64,000 nucleotides of DNA from Pachyseris speciosa. Lineage: Eukaryota; Cnidaria; Anthozoa; Scleractinia; Pachyseridae. Below the pieces are notes generated by a model, which saw nothing but the letters and a program-made list of their open reading frames with translations, did no database searches and was not told where the DNA came from. The position numbers and the translations under genes were made by a program. Shown here piece by piece: positions 1 to 11,483 of this stretch. Where the stretch lies: contig JAEMWC010000103.1 in assembly GCA_016490735.1 (NCBI GenBank), forward strand, positions 837,501 to 901,500, given 5' to 3'. Position 1 is the stretch's first letter; each line of letters starts with the position of its first letter.

Positions 1-19
1 CGTCACGCATGGTGAAAAA

Positions 20-180
20 CTCTAAAATTCAAACTGCTCTATTTTCAAAACAAAGCAAGCTACCGAGCTGAAAACATGCAAGCAGATACGTAAGTAGAAT
101 GTCTTTCACGTGATTAAGACAAAAATGCAAAAGACTGTTTACTTTTGAAGTTTAGCGTTTTATGACGTCACTTGAAAACC
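20..180 (+). repeat. Dispersed repeat, copy 1
   Basis: A stretch of about 160 bp that reappears in reverse complement at 24466-24628. Both copies share the block CAAAGCAAGCTACCGAGCTG followed by an ACATGCAAGCAGATAC block and end near TGACGTCA. The copies have diverged by scattered substitutions and small gaps, so this is an old interspersed family, not a recent duplication. No coding capacity is visible and I do not recognise the family. Confidence 0.6.
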
Positions 181-479
181 CTCTATTCGCATTCAACGTT
201 GTAGTTGAAATCAACCAATCACAACCTTGGTTCAATCACCATACATGTTGGTTGTAGTCAATGTCAGAGTGACATTATGCCATTACAAATCAGAATTCAG
301 TCAATGAAAATGAACCGGCTTTAGAGATCTGTAAAGATACTGCAATATAGTCAATATGCCTAAAAGATTATCCCCATCCAAACACACAAGGTTGCTTAAT
401 TCGAAACTTTCCCCTTGCATTTTGAGAATCACTAAGTTCAGAGAATATCATTTCTTCTAATTAAACGTTTATCTGTTCT

Positions 480-2300
480 ACTTGGTCTTCGTTACAAGAA
501 ACTAATTTCAATGCAAAATTAAACTTCTCCGAACATTCATTTTTCCGGATTATCTCAAACGTCGTATTTGGAGCGAGAAGATGTACATTTTGAAACTGCG
601 TCTCGACAGGAAATATCCAAAACAAAATTCGCAAAATTAAATCGTACCAGAAAAATCAGCTTTTCTAATTAATCCATCTTACAACAAACTAATTTAGTGT
701 CAAATTTAATTTCTGTAAAAGAGTTGAGTTTTCGGGATTTCAAAACGTCAAATTTAGGGCGAGATCTAGATTGGGAGAATGTATTTGGACAGGAAGTAAT
801 ATCCAAAACGAAAGTAAAGATTAAAATTCCTCAACACGAAATATGACTACTTCTATTCTAAAATAACTCTCCTATTGATTTTTATGAGAAAGTGTTACAT
901 TTAGTAGCCAAAGTAGTTTCTTCCAAAACAGCGCGAGTTTTACATTGCGAATTGAATATCTGTTTTTCTAACTCTGATTGGCTACTAATTCAACCGCGAA
1001 GTTTAATCGTCCTGCACAGTTCAATTTTCGGATTATCTCAAAAACACCGTATTTGGCGAGAGATCAGCCTAGATGGCGAAAACAGAACTCTAAAATGAAA
1101 TTCACAAAAATGCTTAACTTTCAAGCTTACCTTCCACAACTTTACAGTTTAGTTCCTGTTCATGCAAGACGGAATTTGATATATTTAGTCAAAAGCTTGA
1201 TAAGAAAATTGAACATCTATGTTTTTACTCCAGGCAAAGGTTTCTCGTCACGCTGAGAAAACTAAAGAAAAGCAACTAAACTGATGCGGGTTTCAGCGCG
1301 CTTTTTTCATTGCGTTGCGCGTTGCATGAGCTCAGTTCCAAAATCTCATGAAATAAATATTCTATTCCTGGGTGAAATATTCTTTCAACTGCAGTTGTTT
1401 GTCGTTTGCACTTATCTAAATATTCTCAGATACTGAACTAAGAGAAACTAATCGGCAATTTATGAGAAACCCACCTTGAGTGTAAACGGAAGTGCCGATG
1501 GTATTCGGAGCCGAAGGCCGGCGTGTCTCAAAACTCCCGAAGAATTTTCAAATCCTAGAAGCTCTTTGATTTTTAAAACCAGTTTATGCTAAATAGCCCA
1601 ATTTCTTCATTGTTCATCTTGTAAAATTTTCAAACATTTTTTTTAGTTAACCTCCCCTATATCAGACGTTGTTATGAATGAATAATTCGGTCGCGAAACT
1701 CAATTGCGTCCTTCACTGTTCAAGTTTCGGATAATCTCAAAAACGTCGTATTTGGTGCGAGATCAGCCTGGCGAGAATAGAAAATAAATTCTCAAAACAA
1801 GCCGAAACTACTTTTAAGCTTACGCTCGACAACTTTGCAGTTTAGTTCCTGTTCATGCAAGACGGATTTCGAGTACATTTCAGTCAAATGCTTGATATAA
1901 GAACTGAACATCTACATATTTTCCCTCCAGGCAAAGGTTTCTCTTCGCGCCGAGAAAACTAAACAAAAGCAACGAAGTAAACTGATGTGAGTTTCACCGT
2001 GTCTTTTTGAGCTCAGTTCCAGGAATGTTATGAAATAAAAATCCTATTCTTGGGTGAAATATCCTCCCAACTGCAATTGTTAATCGTTTGCGCTCATTAC
2101 AATATCCCATGCTGAACTACGAGAGACTAATCGGCAATTTATGAGAAGCCTACCGAGAGTTTAGGGTATTGCAAGTGAATTCTGAGAAGCATTAAGTGCA
2201 ACTGTAGTGCCGATCGTATTCGCACTGAAGGCCGTTTCTCAAAACTCCCAAAAAGTTTTCGAAATTGGTTTTTGTGCGAAAAATCCCAATGTCTTCATTG
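480..2300. repeat. Diverged tandem repeat, about three units of 500-700 bp
   Basis: Three consecutive segments (roughly 480-1000, 1000-1560 and 1690-2300) share ordered blocks. These include a TTTTCGGATTATCTCAAA block, a GTCGTATTTGG block, AGTTTAGTTCCTGTTCATGC, a CAGGCAAAGGTTTCTC block and CTAATCGGCAATTTATGAGA. The units differ by many substitutions and small indels, which points to an old local tandem duplication. Short open frames inside are not conserved between units, so I do not call genes. Confidence 0.55.
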
Positions 2301-4060
2301 AAAGTGAACGTTTTTGCTTTCAATGATTAAAAATTGAATTTTTGATAATGAATGCTGTGCAATGCTGTGGTTAAAATAATTCCACTAGTCCGAAGTGTTT
2401 TCGACAATTTTGAGAAATGCACGCAAACTTAAACCCAACTAAAACGCTTGTACCTACGTAAACTATACGTCATATGAAAGTGTCACTTTTAGTCTTTGCT
2501 CCTTGTAAAAAATGACTTGTCCCTTCCTTTCTCCTGGCTTGAAAAGAACTCCTCTCAATGAGTGACGTAGAATTTCGAATTGCAAGTTCTTGGACGCATG
2601 AATCAGCTTGCACTGGAGTCGCCAACGTTCTTGTGAATTGAACCACAATCGCCTCTCGCGGTTCAAACTGGAACAGAGAATAAGCAATATTAAATTTATC
2701 GCTACAACTTCAAGTTCTGATTACGTTTAGTCCAACTTAAGATTCAATTTAAAGCTAAGTATGATTTACATTTATACAAATTTTACTTTCAGGACTAAGA
2801 TTAAGGCACAAATTTGACAAAACGTTCTCTCTCCTTGCTCTGTTCATCGCTCAGTAAGTTTCAGAATCAAACAGCACAGGGAAACAATTGATTAACTAAC
2901 ATTTTAAAAAGCGAACTCTGATTTGGGTGCGAAATGTCACTCATCAGTAACGAAAATTTTGAAGATAAAATAAACACACAGTATTCTCGCCAGCAGTTTC
3001 TAATTATTGAAGACTATTGCAACGTATCATATTTTGTAAACTATCTGCGTTCCCTCCCAACTTTACACACGAAAAATCTCTTCAGTAAAGTAACATTTAA
3101 TTTGGTCAACAGAAATATGTGAAAGCCTTAATTTCCTTCTTTATTCTATCTTTTTTGGCAAGTCCCCCTCTTGTTTTATAAAAGACGTTTTTAGTTCCAC
3201 ATTTTTCGCTACGGTTTTGTTCCTTAAAGTCCCCAGAAGGAAGACAGGGTAGCGATATGATATGTAGGTGCACCTGGCGTAGTCACCCGATTAATCCTAG
3301 AAATCGATGAAAATCTGAGCTTTATTCACTCAATTTCTGGTTCTGAGGAAAACAAAAAAAGATTTAATAATCCCGACTGCTGGGAGGACGACAAATCTAA
3401 TCGTTTCTCTCATGACCAGAGATTGAGTGTATTTGTTGATCAGCTGGAGTTTCAAAACCTTAGCTATCTTCCGTCAAAATACTAGACTGACAAATGTTTC
3501 TGAAAATCCTCCTCTTTTCATTGATGCTAAGTTCGTAAAAATAATTTTTTTTTTCAAAGATCTTTTTTATTAGTCCATCGAAAAAGCTTGCCATAAAAGG
3601 GATTAAAGACAGTCTACTGAGTAAGCATGATAAACTCAAGTTATAGTTGGTTTCCGAATCCGTGTTCGCTGGTTGCAGATTAAATTTTTCAGTTCAGAGG
3701 TTGGGAAGAGGTTATTTATCGATGACCTCATCGACTGAAACTTTTCGAAACATTAACTGCAGAAAATTGATCCTCACTGGCTCATTATTATCCTCTCAGG
3801 AGCATCCATAGCTAGTTCGATGTTTTTGGTCAATGGTTTCACATGCGTTTGACGCCTGCGCGAAAACCGTCAACTAGAGACCGCGTAATAGAATTTTTGG
3901 CACGGATCGACTGGACTGTGCCATGCGACAAAAGAAAACAACCGATAACAAAGCGTGCGCAAGATTCAAGGAAACTCCAGCTGTATAACATCATGATTGT
4001 GATCGACAAAGAAAAACGAAGGAAAGAAGCTTCGAGTTCGACTGTTATCGAATAATGACG
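2301..4060. other. No gene recognised
   Basis: AT-rich DNA without a convincing exon. The open frames here are short, lack recognisable domains and have no splice-site context shared with the neighbouring genes. Confidence 0.4.
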
Positions 4061-4063
4061 ATT

Positions 4064-4305
4064 TATTTGTCGATTGTTATCGAATGATGTCCATTGCTGT
4101 CGGGAAAGTTCTACCCAGCTAGCTACTTAAAGATTATGGACATAATTATTTTCTAATCATTCGAAATACATACGTATATTGAAAAATCGATTCAGATCAT
4201 ATTATTTTTAGGTGTCTGTAATATCAATGCTTATAAGCTTTGCCTGAACAAAATATCTCGTTTGTCATCGATGGAGTTTTGTCCATCGATAACAATCGAC
4301 AAATA
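4064..4305. mobile_element. Foldback (MITE-like) element
   Basis: A perfect 20-bp inverted repeat, TATTTGTCGATTGTTATCGA at 4064-4083 and its reverse complement at 4286-4305, encloses about 200 bp. More ATCGAT-containing sequence surrounds it, so the true ends may lie further out. This is the usual shape of a short nonautonomous DNA transposon or foldback. No target duplication was identified. Confidence 0.4.
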
Positions 4306-5883
4306 CTTTTTTCTACACGTTTTATTGTTACCTCTTTTAGATAACAATGAAAAAATCACTCCGATAGTATTGATTTCTTTTCGAAATCGATTTCTATCGA
4401 ATGACCACGCCAGGATGGGATGTAAATAAATACAGTAGAACAATTTTTCATTTTTCCAAAGTGATTTGTTTGACCTGTTTATGTGTGGGTTATAAATTAA
4501 CATGCAGGCTCCCCCAACTACCCCGACGCACAATAGGCCCTCCCTGAAAAAAAAAACTTAACAAAGTTGATTGATTGATGAGTGACACAGCTGTTACTAA
4601 ATGTTATATGATAACCAAATCAATGCGCGCGCTCTGATTGGTCAATCAGCTATGGTTTATTGTTCTAGTAAACTCATGGAAATTTCGCGCGTCTTCTGGA
4701 TTATTATATAAAAGCAATATACCACAATTTTCTATCGGTCTATAGGCTGATAAACCACTTGGGATGTTGAAAGAACACTCGAAGAATCCGTAAATCACTC
4801 GCCTGCGGCTCGTGATTTACGTTGCAGCAAATAAGCACAATAAACCAAACAGGTAATTTTCTCTTCATAAAAAGGCAATAAATCTCTATAGGAATGGACA
4901 GAAAACGTAATTCAATCACGGTAATTTTGTTCCAAATTTGAAATGGAGCTTTAGTTTTATCTAATCAATGTCGGTGAATGTAACAGTAAAGTTAGAAAAT
5001 GTTAACTTGAGTGACATTCAACTTTTACCGACTATTATATCCGATTTAGTGTTTTGAAAAATATTTCACTATAGGAATGGTTGTATAAATTTAGTAAGCC
5101 AAAATTTCAAATGAAGCTGATAAAAGGAAAATTTGAATAAACTTAATAATTAATTACTCTAGTAACTTGAACTAATTGTTGTCATTGTTTTTGTTTGTTT
5201 GTCGATTCTGTTGATTTGGTAGCACAGGAAGACAGCCAATGGCTTGTTACAAATTGAAATGCTTCTGCTTGACGTTTCTTCTTGGTGTTACAGTTGCTGT
5301 TGGGCATGCTTGGCTTCACCCAAAAGTTTTTGGAGTTGAACAAAATTCATTCAGAAAAGCGTTTCGAACTTCCTAAGAAATATTCAAAAACAATTTCATT
5401 AAAAACCTATAGAAATGCAGTAGGAAATCCCAAATTCGAAATGTTGATCATCATAATCCTGAGCCAGTACACCCTAAACTTGTCACAAAATAACCTATAC
5501 GCTAGTAGCCATGTTTACGCGGGATGCACCTGCAATTTTGGTTTGATTTTCCCGAGACTGAACATTTTGTCTATACGATTCGGGAGAATACAGTACTTAA
5601 TGAATAACAAAAGGAGTGAGCAAAAGTTATTGGACTTATCTTAGTTATCTGACGCCTAAGTCATAGGGCTTGAATTTTCTTGTGCTTGGTTTTATACGTT
5701 CTCCAGTTGTGGACATTTTATAACGTGTTTTTTTTTTTTAACCTGAAAACATAAAAGAAAATTCAGTGATTAGTTTTAATGCAATTAGGTTTACCTCGTA
5801 ATAAAAGCAAAGTAAGGCCTCGGGCTTAATTGTGTGACTTTTTGGCCTGATCTAAGCGTGTAGCCATGATAGCAACAGAGATT

Positions 5884-5886
<3 letters not shown>
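4306..5886. other. No gene recognised
   Basis: Noncoding-looking DNA. The segment at 4620-4850 has short GC-rich words (GCGCGCGCTC, CGCCTGCGGCTCG) typical of foldback MITEs, but I could not define ends. The open frame at 5282-5644 has no recognisable domain. Confidence 0.35.

Positions 5887-5941
<55 letters not shown>
5887..5941. repeat. (AT)n microsatellite
   Basis: An uninterrupted run of AT dinucleotides, about 27 copies. Open frames crossing it are only poly-Ile/Tyr read-through and are not genes. Confidence 0.95.
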
Positions 5942-5943
<2 letters not shown>

Positions 5944-7159
5944 ATGTCTGACTAAGAGTGCTTGGTATCATGAAGAAAAACAGTGTACAACAAATGATAA
6001 TATCAGACGAAACCTTAACTTTTACGGTCGAAGATTGAGGCGAAACATTTTAAAAGGCACCATTCATGAGTTAAGTTGATTCACTTTCTGCAATCCTGAT
6101 CTACCGAGAAGAAAAGAAAGAAATATACCGATTAGTTGACACCCTGATCTGGGTGATGAGATGTAATTCATCGATAAACGAGAATCTTGAGACTGATTCA
6201 ATATCATTTTCATCTCGGAACACGAAGGCTAGCCATAAGTTTTCCGTCAACGAGATTCATAGACGGCCTCAGGAAAGGTCTGTGTAAAATCTGATTTAAA
6301 AACGTAAACCTAACAATACGTTTTAACCGGAAAAGCAAACCGTTCAACTAAATTGTCAACTTGAACAAACTTGGTCGAAATTCAAAGACCAACGAACCTG
6401 CAGGGCTTTAGATTCCCAAACCGGTGGACATCAAGAAGACAAGAAACTCCAAAATCTTTTAGTTTGAACTTGAACGTTTACAGCACACGTCGAACGACGT
6501 CAACTACATAAAGTAATGGGTGTGTCTGTTGACTCTTCTCTTTTTATACTGTGATAAAAAATTCATCATGTCATCCACGATGAAAAATTTATTTCCTCAC
6601 CCAGAGAGCAGTAATTAGCAAGTTAGTACAGTTCAGTTGTCACCAGCGTTGCGTGCTGCTTTATGCCTTTGTCACATACTTGTAACTGGATTGTCAAGAA
6701 GGCTTCGATGAGGAAGCCGACATGCTGGCATTACCGATCATTACTCACATACATGTAGGCCGATTTACACCAGGTTGGCAAAACGCATTTTTTTCTCATA
6801 TCAGCTGTTCAAGTCAACACATTACTTTCACTGGAGTAAAGACATTTGAGTAATGCGTATTCAGTTAAAGAATAAATAATTGACATGATACTTTGGGTGG
6901 TAACGCTTCCGGGACGAGAGACTAATCAAGAAACTAGTCAAAATCGCCTGAGTGAGGAAGGCCATTGGCTAGTTTACACTATAAGTTGGAAAATGCATTT
7001 TTATTTTTTCGCAGCATGTATAAATCAACATATGAAGTTCTTCGGAATAAAGACATTTTACTGATCCGTATTCGCTAGAAATGAATAATTGGCGTGTTAT
7101 TTTGCAGGAAGTGTCTAATTTTCGCGGGTCGCGGATCGCGGGTATACGCAGTAAATTGT
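5942..7159. other. No gene recognised
   Basis: About 1.2 kb in which I see no exon-like frame, structural RNA or clear repeat structure. Confidence 0.35.
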
Positions 7160-7250
7160 CAAAGAATACTTTAGCAAGGACCACCGTAACAAAACAAAAG
7201 AGCGGGGTTCCTTTAATAGATCTAACCAGCTATAAATGGTAAACTGATTT
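7160..7250. repeat. Dispersed repeat, second copy at 20345-20425
   Basis: The segment with TTTAGCAAGGACCAC, then an ATAGATCTAACCAGCTATAA block and TGGTAAACT, recurs with substitutions at 20345-20425 in the same orientation. It is short and noncoding. The family is not recognised. Confidence 0.5.
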
Positions 7251-7332
7251 CAAACTTTTTATAATTTCATTCATTTATTATCATAATGTACTTTGCTTCT
7301 TAGTATTGAAAAGCCCCCGGGGAATGCTAATA

Positions 7333-7380
7333 AAGTATGTATGTACGTATGTATGTATGAATACATACATATATATAAAT
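7333..7380. repeat. (GTAT)n microsatellite
   Basis: Degenerate GTAT/CATA tetranucleotide repeats running into ATATAT. Open frames on both strands here are low-complexity. Confidence 0.8.
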
Positions 7381-8426
7381 TGTCGAGGGTCGCAAAAACA
7401 GAAGACAAAACTGACAATACATTCCAACTCCATGATCGAGACACCAAATTTAAGGAAGCAGTCTAACAAATACTATGTTGAAAAGAAAAATTTCTGCTGG
7501 ACTGACTCAAGTAGAAGATCTAGAGCGATTATCCCTGTACGTCGAGATAAACCATAGCGTACCTTTATATGATATTATTTTTAGCTTGCCTGCCCGGTGG
7601 GTGGGGGACAGGGGGTCATGACCTTCCGCTTTCTGTGCCCTGTTCTCCCAGCTCCGGTCCCCCAGAAATTATTTCTCTACCGCCTCCCGCCCTTTTACAT
7701 CTCTCTCTTCCAGCCCTCCTGTCTCCAGCCTCCCGTGTCTCTCCCGCCCCCTATTCTTCCGGGATCCACCGAGCAAACTTAGAATATAAAATCTGAAAAT
7801 GGTGTATACGCCTTGTATTCTGCAAGGAAACTTTGTTACTCTAGACTGTGATCACGTGTCCTTGATACGTCAGATTATACTGAGTCATGCAGAAATTTTG
7901 AAATTATACAAATCAATGGTAAAAATGAGCAGAATGTCCATACATCTAATGCATTGTGCACTTGCTATTTCACTCTTCTGCGTAGTGTCTAAGAGAGAAA
8001 TATGCCACTATATGATTCCATGGTTTCACTTCAAATGCGTCATATATTTAGTATGTTCATGAGGCTGGAAAACGCAAAGAAAGTCAGGTTTTGATTTCAG
8101 CTCAGATACTCAGATATTTAGAAAACGTGTCGTGAGTCCCCTGGCCAAACGGACTCGCAAGTAACCGCAAGCTGAACTTGCGGAGAGACTTGCGTTGGGT
8201 GGCCAAACGGACTCGCAAGTTTCCTCGCAAGTACACGCAAGTTGCAAAAAACCCATTTCATTGGCTAAAACAACACGGAATTATTCTGCCAAGTAAACTG
8301 TGTTAACTTGTCTATTACTGTTCCCGACACTGCGCAAAAAAATTGCTTTATCACTCCCCATTGACAGGTTCAAGGTGGTAAATACCGTCTTTGCATGGTG
8401 GTAAAGCCGGGCTGGTCAAAGGTAAT
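7381..8426. other. No gene recognised; short repeated words at 8130-8240
   Basis: Mostly noncoding. At 8135-8230 the phrase GGCCAAACGGACTCGCAAGT occurs twice, with ACTTGCG in opposite orientation between, so a small foldback or MITE is likely. A pyrimidine-rich CT tract lies at 7620-7760. Confidence 0.35.
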
Positions 8427-8878
8427 CAGGGCCACCCAACGACAAGTTTCGGTAGATATCTGTTCGGTGGAGGGTAATTCGCCTTGTGCTTTCGGCGACG
8501 AATAAAGACAGCACTCGGATTTTCGTAACTAAAACGTGGCCTAAAGGATTCGCAATTGGGAAATCATAGCCCCTGAGGTTTTCGAAAAGGCCGTAATCTG
8601 ATTGCTATTTTTGGCAGTCAAAAACGTCAACTAGCATTCTCGGAAAGAACATAGTTCCCTAGAAAGTTCGTGGAAAGTTAATTTCAGCTTGTATTTTCTC
8701 AAAGGAAGATTTTGTTCCCTAACATTTTCGGGCAATTAAAATTTCAGCTAGGGAATCCGAACAGATGAACTTCTTCTAGCTTATGAAAACATCACTTTAA
8801 ACAGACTTCAAACACCATAAGGTACTTAAAAACACCTGTCTACAGCTTTTGGTTGATTTGGCTCGTTGGGTACGCCTG
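8427..8878. mobile_element. 452-bp MITE, copy 1 of 3, with 6-bp target duplication
   Basis: The element starts CAGGGCCACCCAACGA and ends with the imperfect reverse complement TCGTTGGGTACGCCTG. The hexamer GGTAAT occurs immediately outside both ends (8421-8426 and 8879-8884), as expected for a 6-bp TSD. Two relatives lie at 10806-11254 and 29635-30081. The interior has no coding capacity, so it is nonautonomous. I do not assign a superfamily; a 6-bp duplication excludes the TA and TTAA classes. Confidence 0.75.
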
Positions 8879-8984
8879 GGTAATGCGCTTTTGATCGAAA
8901 GTGCTGTAAAATGGCGCTTTGATTTGTTAATTGGTACCTTGTGATGCGTATCAAAGGCATAAAGCCTTTGACGAAAGCCTTCGA

Positions 8985-9250
8985 CGCGAGCAGGGTTGGC
9001 GTAGTTTTCAGGACACTCGCCTTCCACCAATGTGGCCCGGGTTCGATTCCCGGACTCGGCGTCATAAGTGGGTTGAGTTTGTTGTTGGTTCTCTACTCCG
9101 CTGCTCCGAGAGGTTTTTCTCCGGGTACTCCGGTTTTCTCCTCTCCTCAAATATCAACATTTCCGAATTCCAATTCGATCTGGATGCAGGACCTCCCTGG
9201 AAAACACTTCGGTGAGTGGAGCTTCCTGGTAAATATCGTGATTATTATGT
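8985..9250 (+). mobile_element. tRNA-derived SINE (TCCGGGTACTCCGG family)
   Basis: It begins with a degenerate tRNA-like head whose box B region reads GGGTTCGATTCCCGGACTCG. The body carries TCCGAGAGGTTTTTCTCCGG and the element ends in an ATTATTATG-type tail. A reverse-complement relative lies at 11583-11760 and a truncated copy at 11360-11416. SINEs of this layout are moved by LINE machinery. Confidence 0.65.
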
Positions 9251-10641
9251 GATGTAAAAACTGCAACTATCAAAACATTTGAAAGGCATTTGTTTCACGC
9301 ACTTTTGTCACACCTTTGATGCCAATCAAAGGTGATACATTTTTGTGCAGTGCCTTAGTTGATCAAAATGCTTTTCAGTGCAGATCACATTATGAATTTG
9401 TTCACTGCTTCAAGTCATTTGCCCGGGTTTCTTCTTGTTGTGCATTTGAATTCAGGAGCCATGCAGGTTAGTTTCTCGTTGAATCGTTGATACGTCGCCA
9501 TAGTGAGTCTGAGTTTTTCGTTTGCGCCGTGTTATTGTCAACAACAATAACAACAATAACCTTTATTTAGACACGATCAGTGATTGGAGCAAAGGTCAAA
9601 CGATCAACAGTTAACCTCAAACGCACTTATACTTTGCTTTTGAAAATTTAAATTGTTTCGTTGAAGCATTTCGCTCGGAATTGTTTTCTATAAACCTTCT
9701 CTAAGTCTTCACTGAGTCTAAGTACGAAACTGAGTACGAAGCGGGAGTACGAATCAACTTAAGTTGAGTACGAACGAGATGGGTACGTAACGGCGGGACT
9801 ACGAAACGAACGCATCATGATCATATCCGGGGGGGAATCGCATATAAAAGGGGCGGGGTTGCTCGTCGTCTCGCTTAGGGGTGTAAATTTCGGATTTTGG
9901 TCTCACTTAGGGTGTACTGGGCAAAACGCCATTATATTCAGCCGTGGAGGTCTCGTTTAGGGTTGCACGAATATGAATAAGTACTAGATGATAATATCTT
10001 TGCCATCATTAAAAGTCACTGTATTTTTCATTTGTCTGTGTTTAAACATGGTCTCTTTTAGGGTAAAAAAAAAAGCTTGGGCCACGCCCAGATCGGTATC
10101 CTTTAGGGGTTTAATTCAAAATTTCCGACGAGCATCCCCGCCCCTTTCATATGCGAGTTCCCCCCCCCCCCCCCGATCATATGAAAAAATGGAACTCTAA
10201 AAATTCGACAGCTCCGGCAAATACCAAACGCTGACGCGACTTCTGTGCGGCTTCTCAGAACCTCAACCAAACCCAGTTTTCTATTATGGAAGGAAAAAGT
10301 GCTGTTATACTGCGGGGAGCGAGGTAAGGCGCCTTTAATTTACGGTCGTTTCGAAGTCCCGCCGGAGAACCGCCTTGCGAGTAACCGTCAACCGGCCGGC
10401 CGTGCACGATCTTCACTCCAAAACTTCCCAAGCCTATATTGCGATTAATAAGAATAAATAAGAGTGAATTCTGTTAAATCCGTAATCGTAAGCGAAATAA
10501 ACAGAATGCTATTTCGTTTACTTCTGAAATAGGAAAAGAAAAGTCTTAAAAGCCTGTGCTGAGTGTGCTGAAACGTGAAGCGAACGAACCGAAGGGGACT
10601 GGGAGAGAGGATCGTGACAGTTCAACAGGATCCGATTCAAC
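9251..10641. other. No gene recognised upstream of gene 1
   Basis: Noncoding. At 9543-9575 an AACAATAACAACAATAACC tract followed by TTTATTTAGACACGATCA resembles the 3' tail of an inserted retroelement in reverse orientation. At 9715-9800 the word GTACGAA recurs several times. A C-homopolymer lies near 10160. The last 100 bases before 10642 probably hold the promoter and 5' UTR of gene 1. Confidence 0.35.
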
Positions 10642-10723
10642 ATGGCGCGGTCCACGTTCATAAGTGTTTTTCTTTCGTACTCGTGCTGTTTCAGGCTTTC
10701 GTTTGCAGATGCGATTAGCAAAG
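10642..10723 (+). CDS. Gene 1, exon 1 (signal peptide or signal anchor)
   Basis: Starts at ATG and encodes about 27 residues beginning MARSTFISVF, with a hydrophobic core. It ends AAAG followed by GTAACAAG, a good donor, leaving phase 1. The 82-nt length is identical to exon 1 of gene 2, which supports this start. Confidence 0.65.
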
Positions 10724-11414
10724 GTAACAAGCTATGTCAAATTTTAGGATACGTCACAAATAAACGTGATCTGGTAAGCTGAAGCCACTCTTTGGGCACT
10801 AAGCCCAGGGGCACCCAACGAAAAGTTTCGGTAGATATCTGTTCGGTGAAGTGTAATTCGCCTTGGGTTTTCGGCGTCGATTAAAGAGTGCACTAGGATT
10901 TTCGTAACTAAAACGTGGCCTAAAAGATTCGCAATTGGGAAATCATAGCCCCTGAGGTTTTCGGAAAGGTCGTAATTATGCTGTTTTTGACAGTCAAAAA
11001 CGTCAGCTAGCATTTTCGGAAAGCAAATAGTTCCCTAGAAAGTTCATGGAAAGTTCATTTTAGCTTGCATTTTCGCAAAGGAAGATTTTGTTCCCTAACA
11101 TTTTCGGACAATTAAAATTTCAGCTAGGGAATCCGAACAGATCAGCTTCTTCTTGCTTATGAAAACATCACTTTAAACAGACTTCAAGGACCATAAGGTA
11201 CTTAAAAACGCCTGTCTACAGCTTTTGGTTGATTTGGCTCGTTGGGTACGCCTGGGTAATGCGCTTTTGATCGAAAGTGCTGTAAAATGGCGCTTTGATT
11301 TGTTGATTGGTACCTTGTGATGCGTATCAAAGGCATAAAGCCTTTGACGAAAGCCTTCGACGCGAGCAGGGTTGGCGTAGTTTTCAGGACACTCGCCTTC
11401 CACCAATGTGGCCC

Positions 11415-11448
<34 letters not shown>

Positions 11449-11450
11449 TA

Positions 11451-11483
<33 letters not shown>

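Noticed and set aside
5882..6079. Frame starting in the (AT)n tract
   Set aside because: Poly-Ile/Tyr from a microsatellite; no domain downstream.
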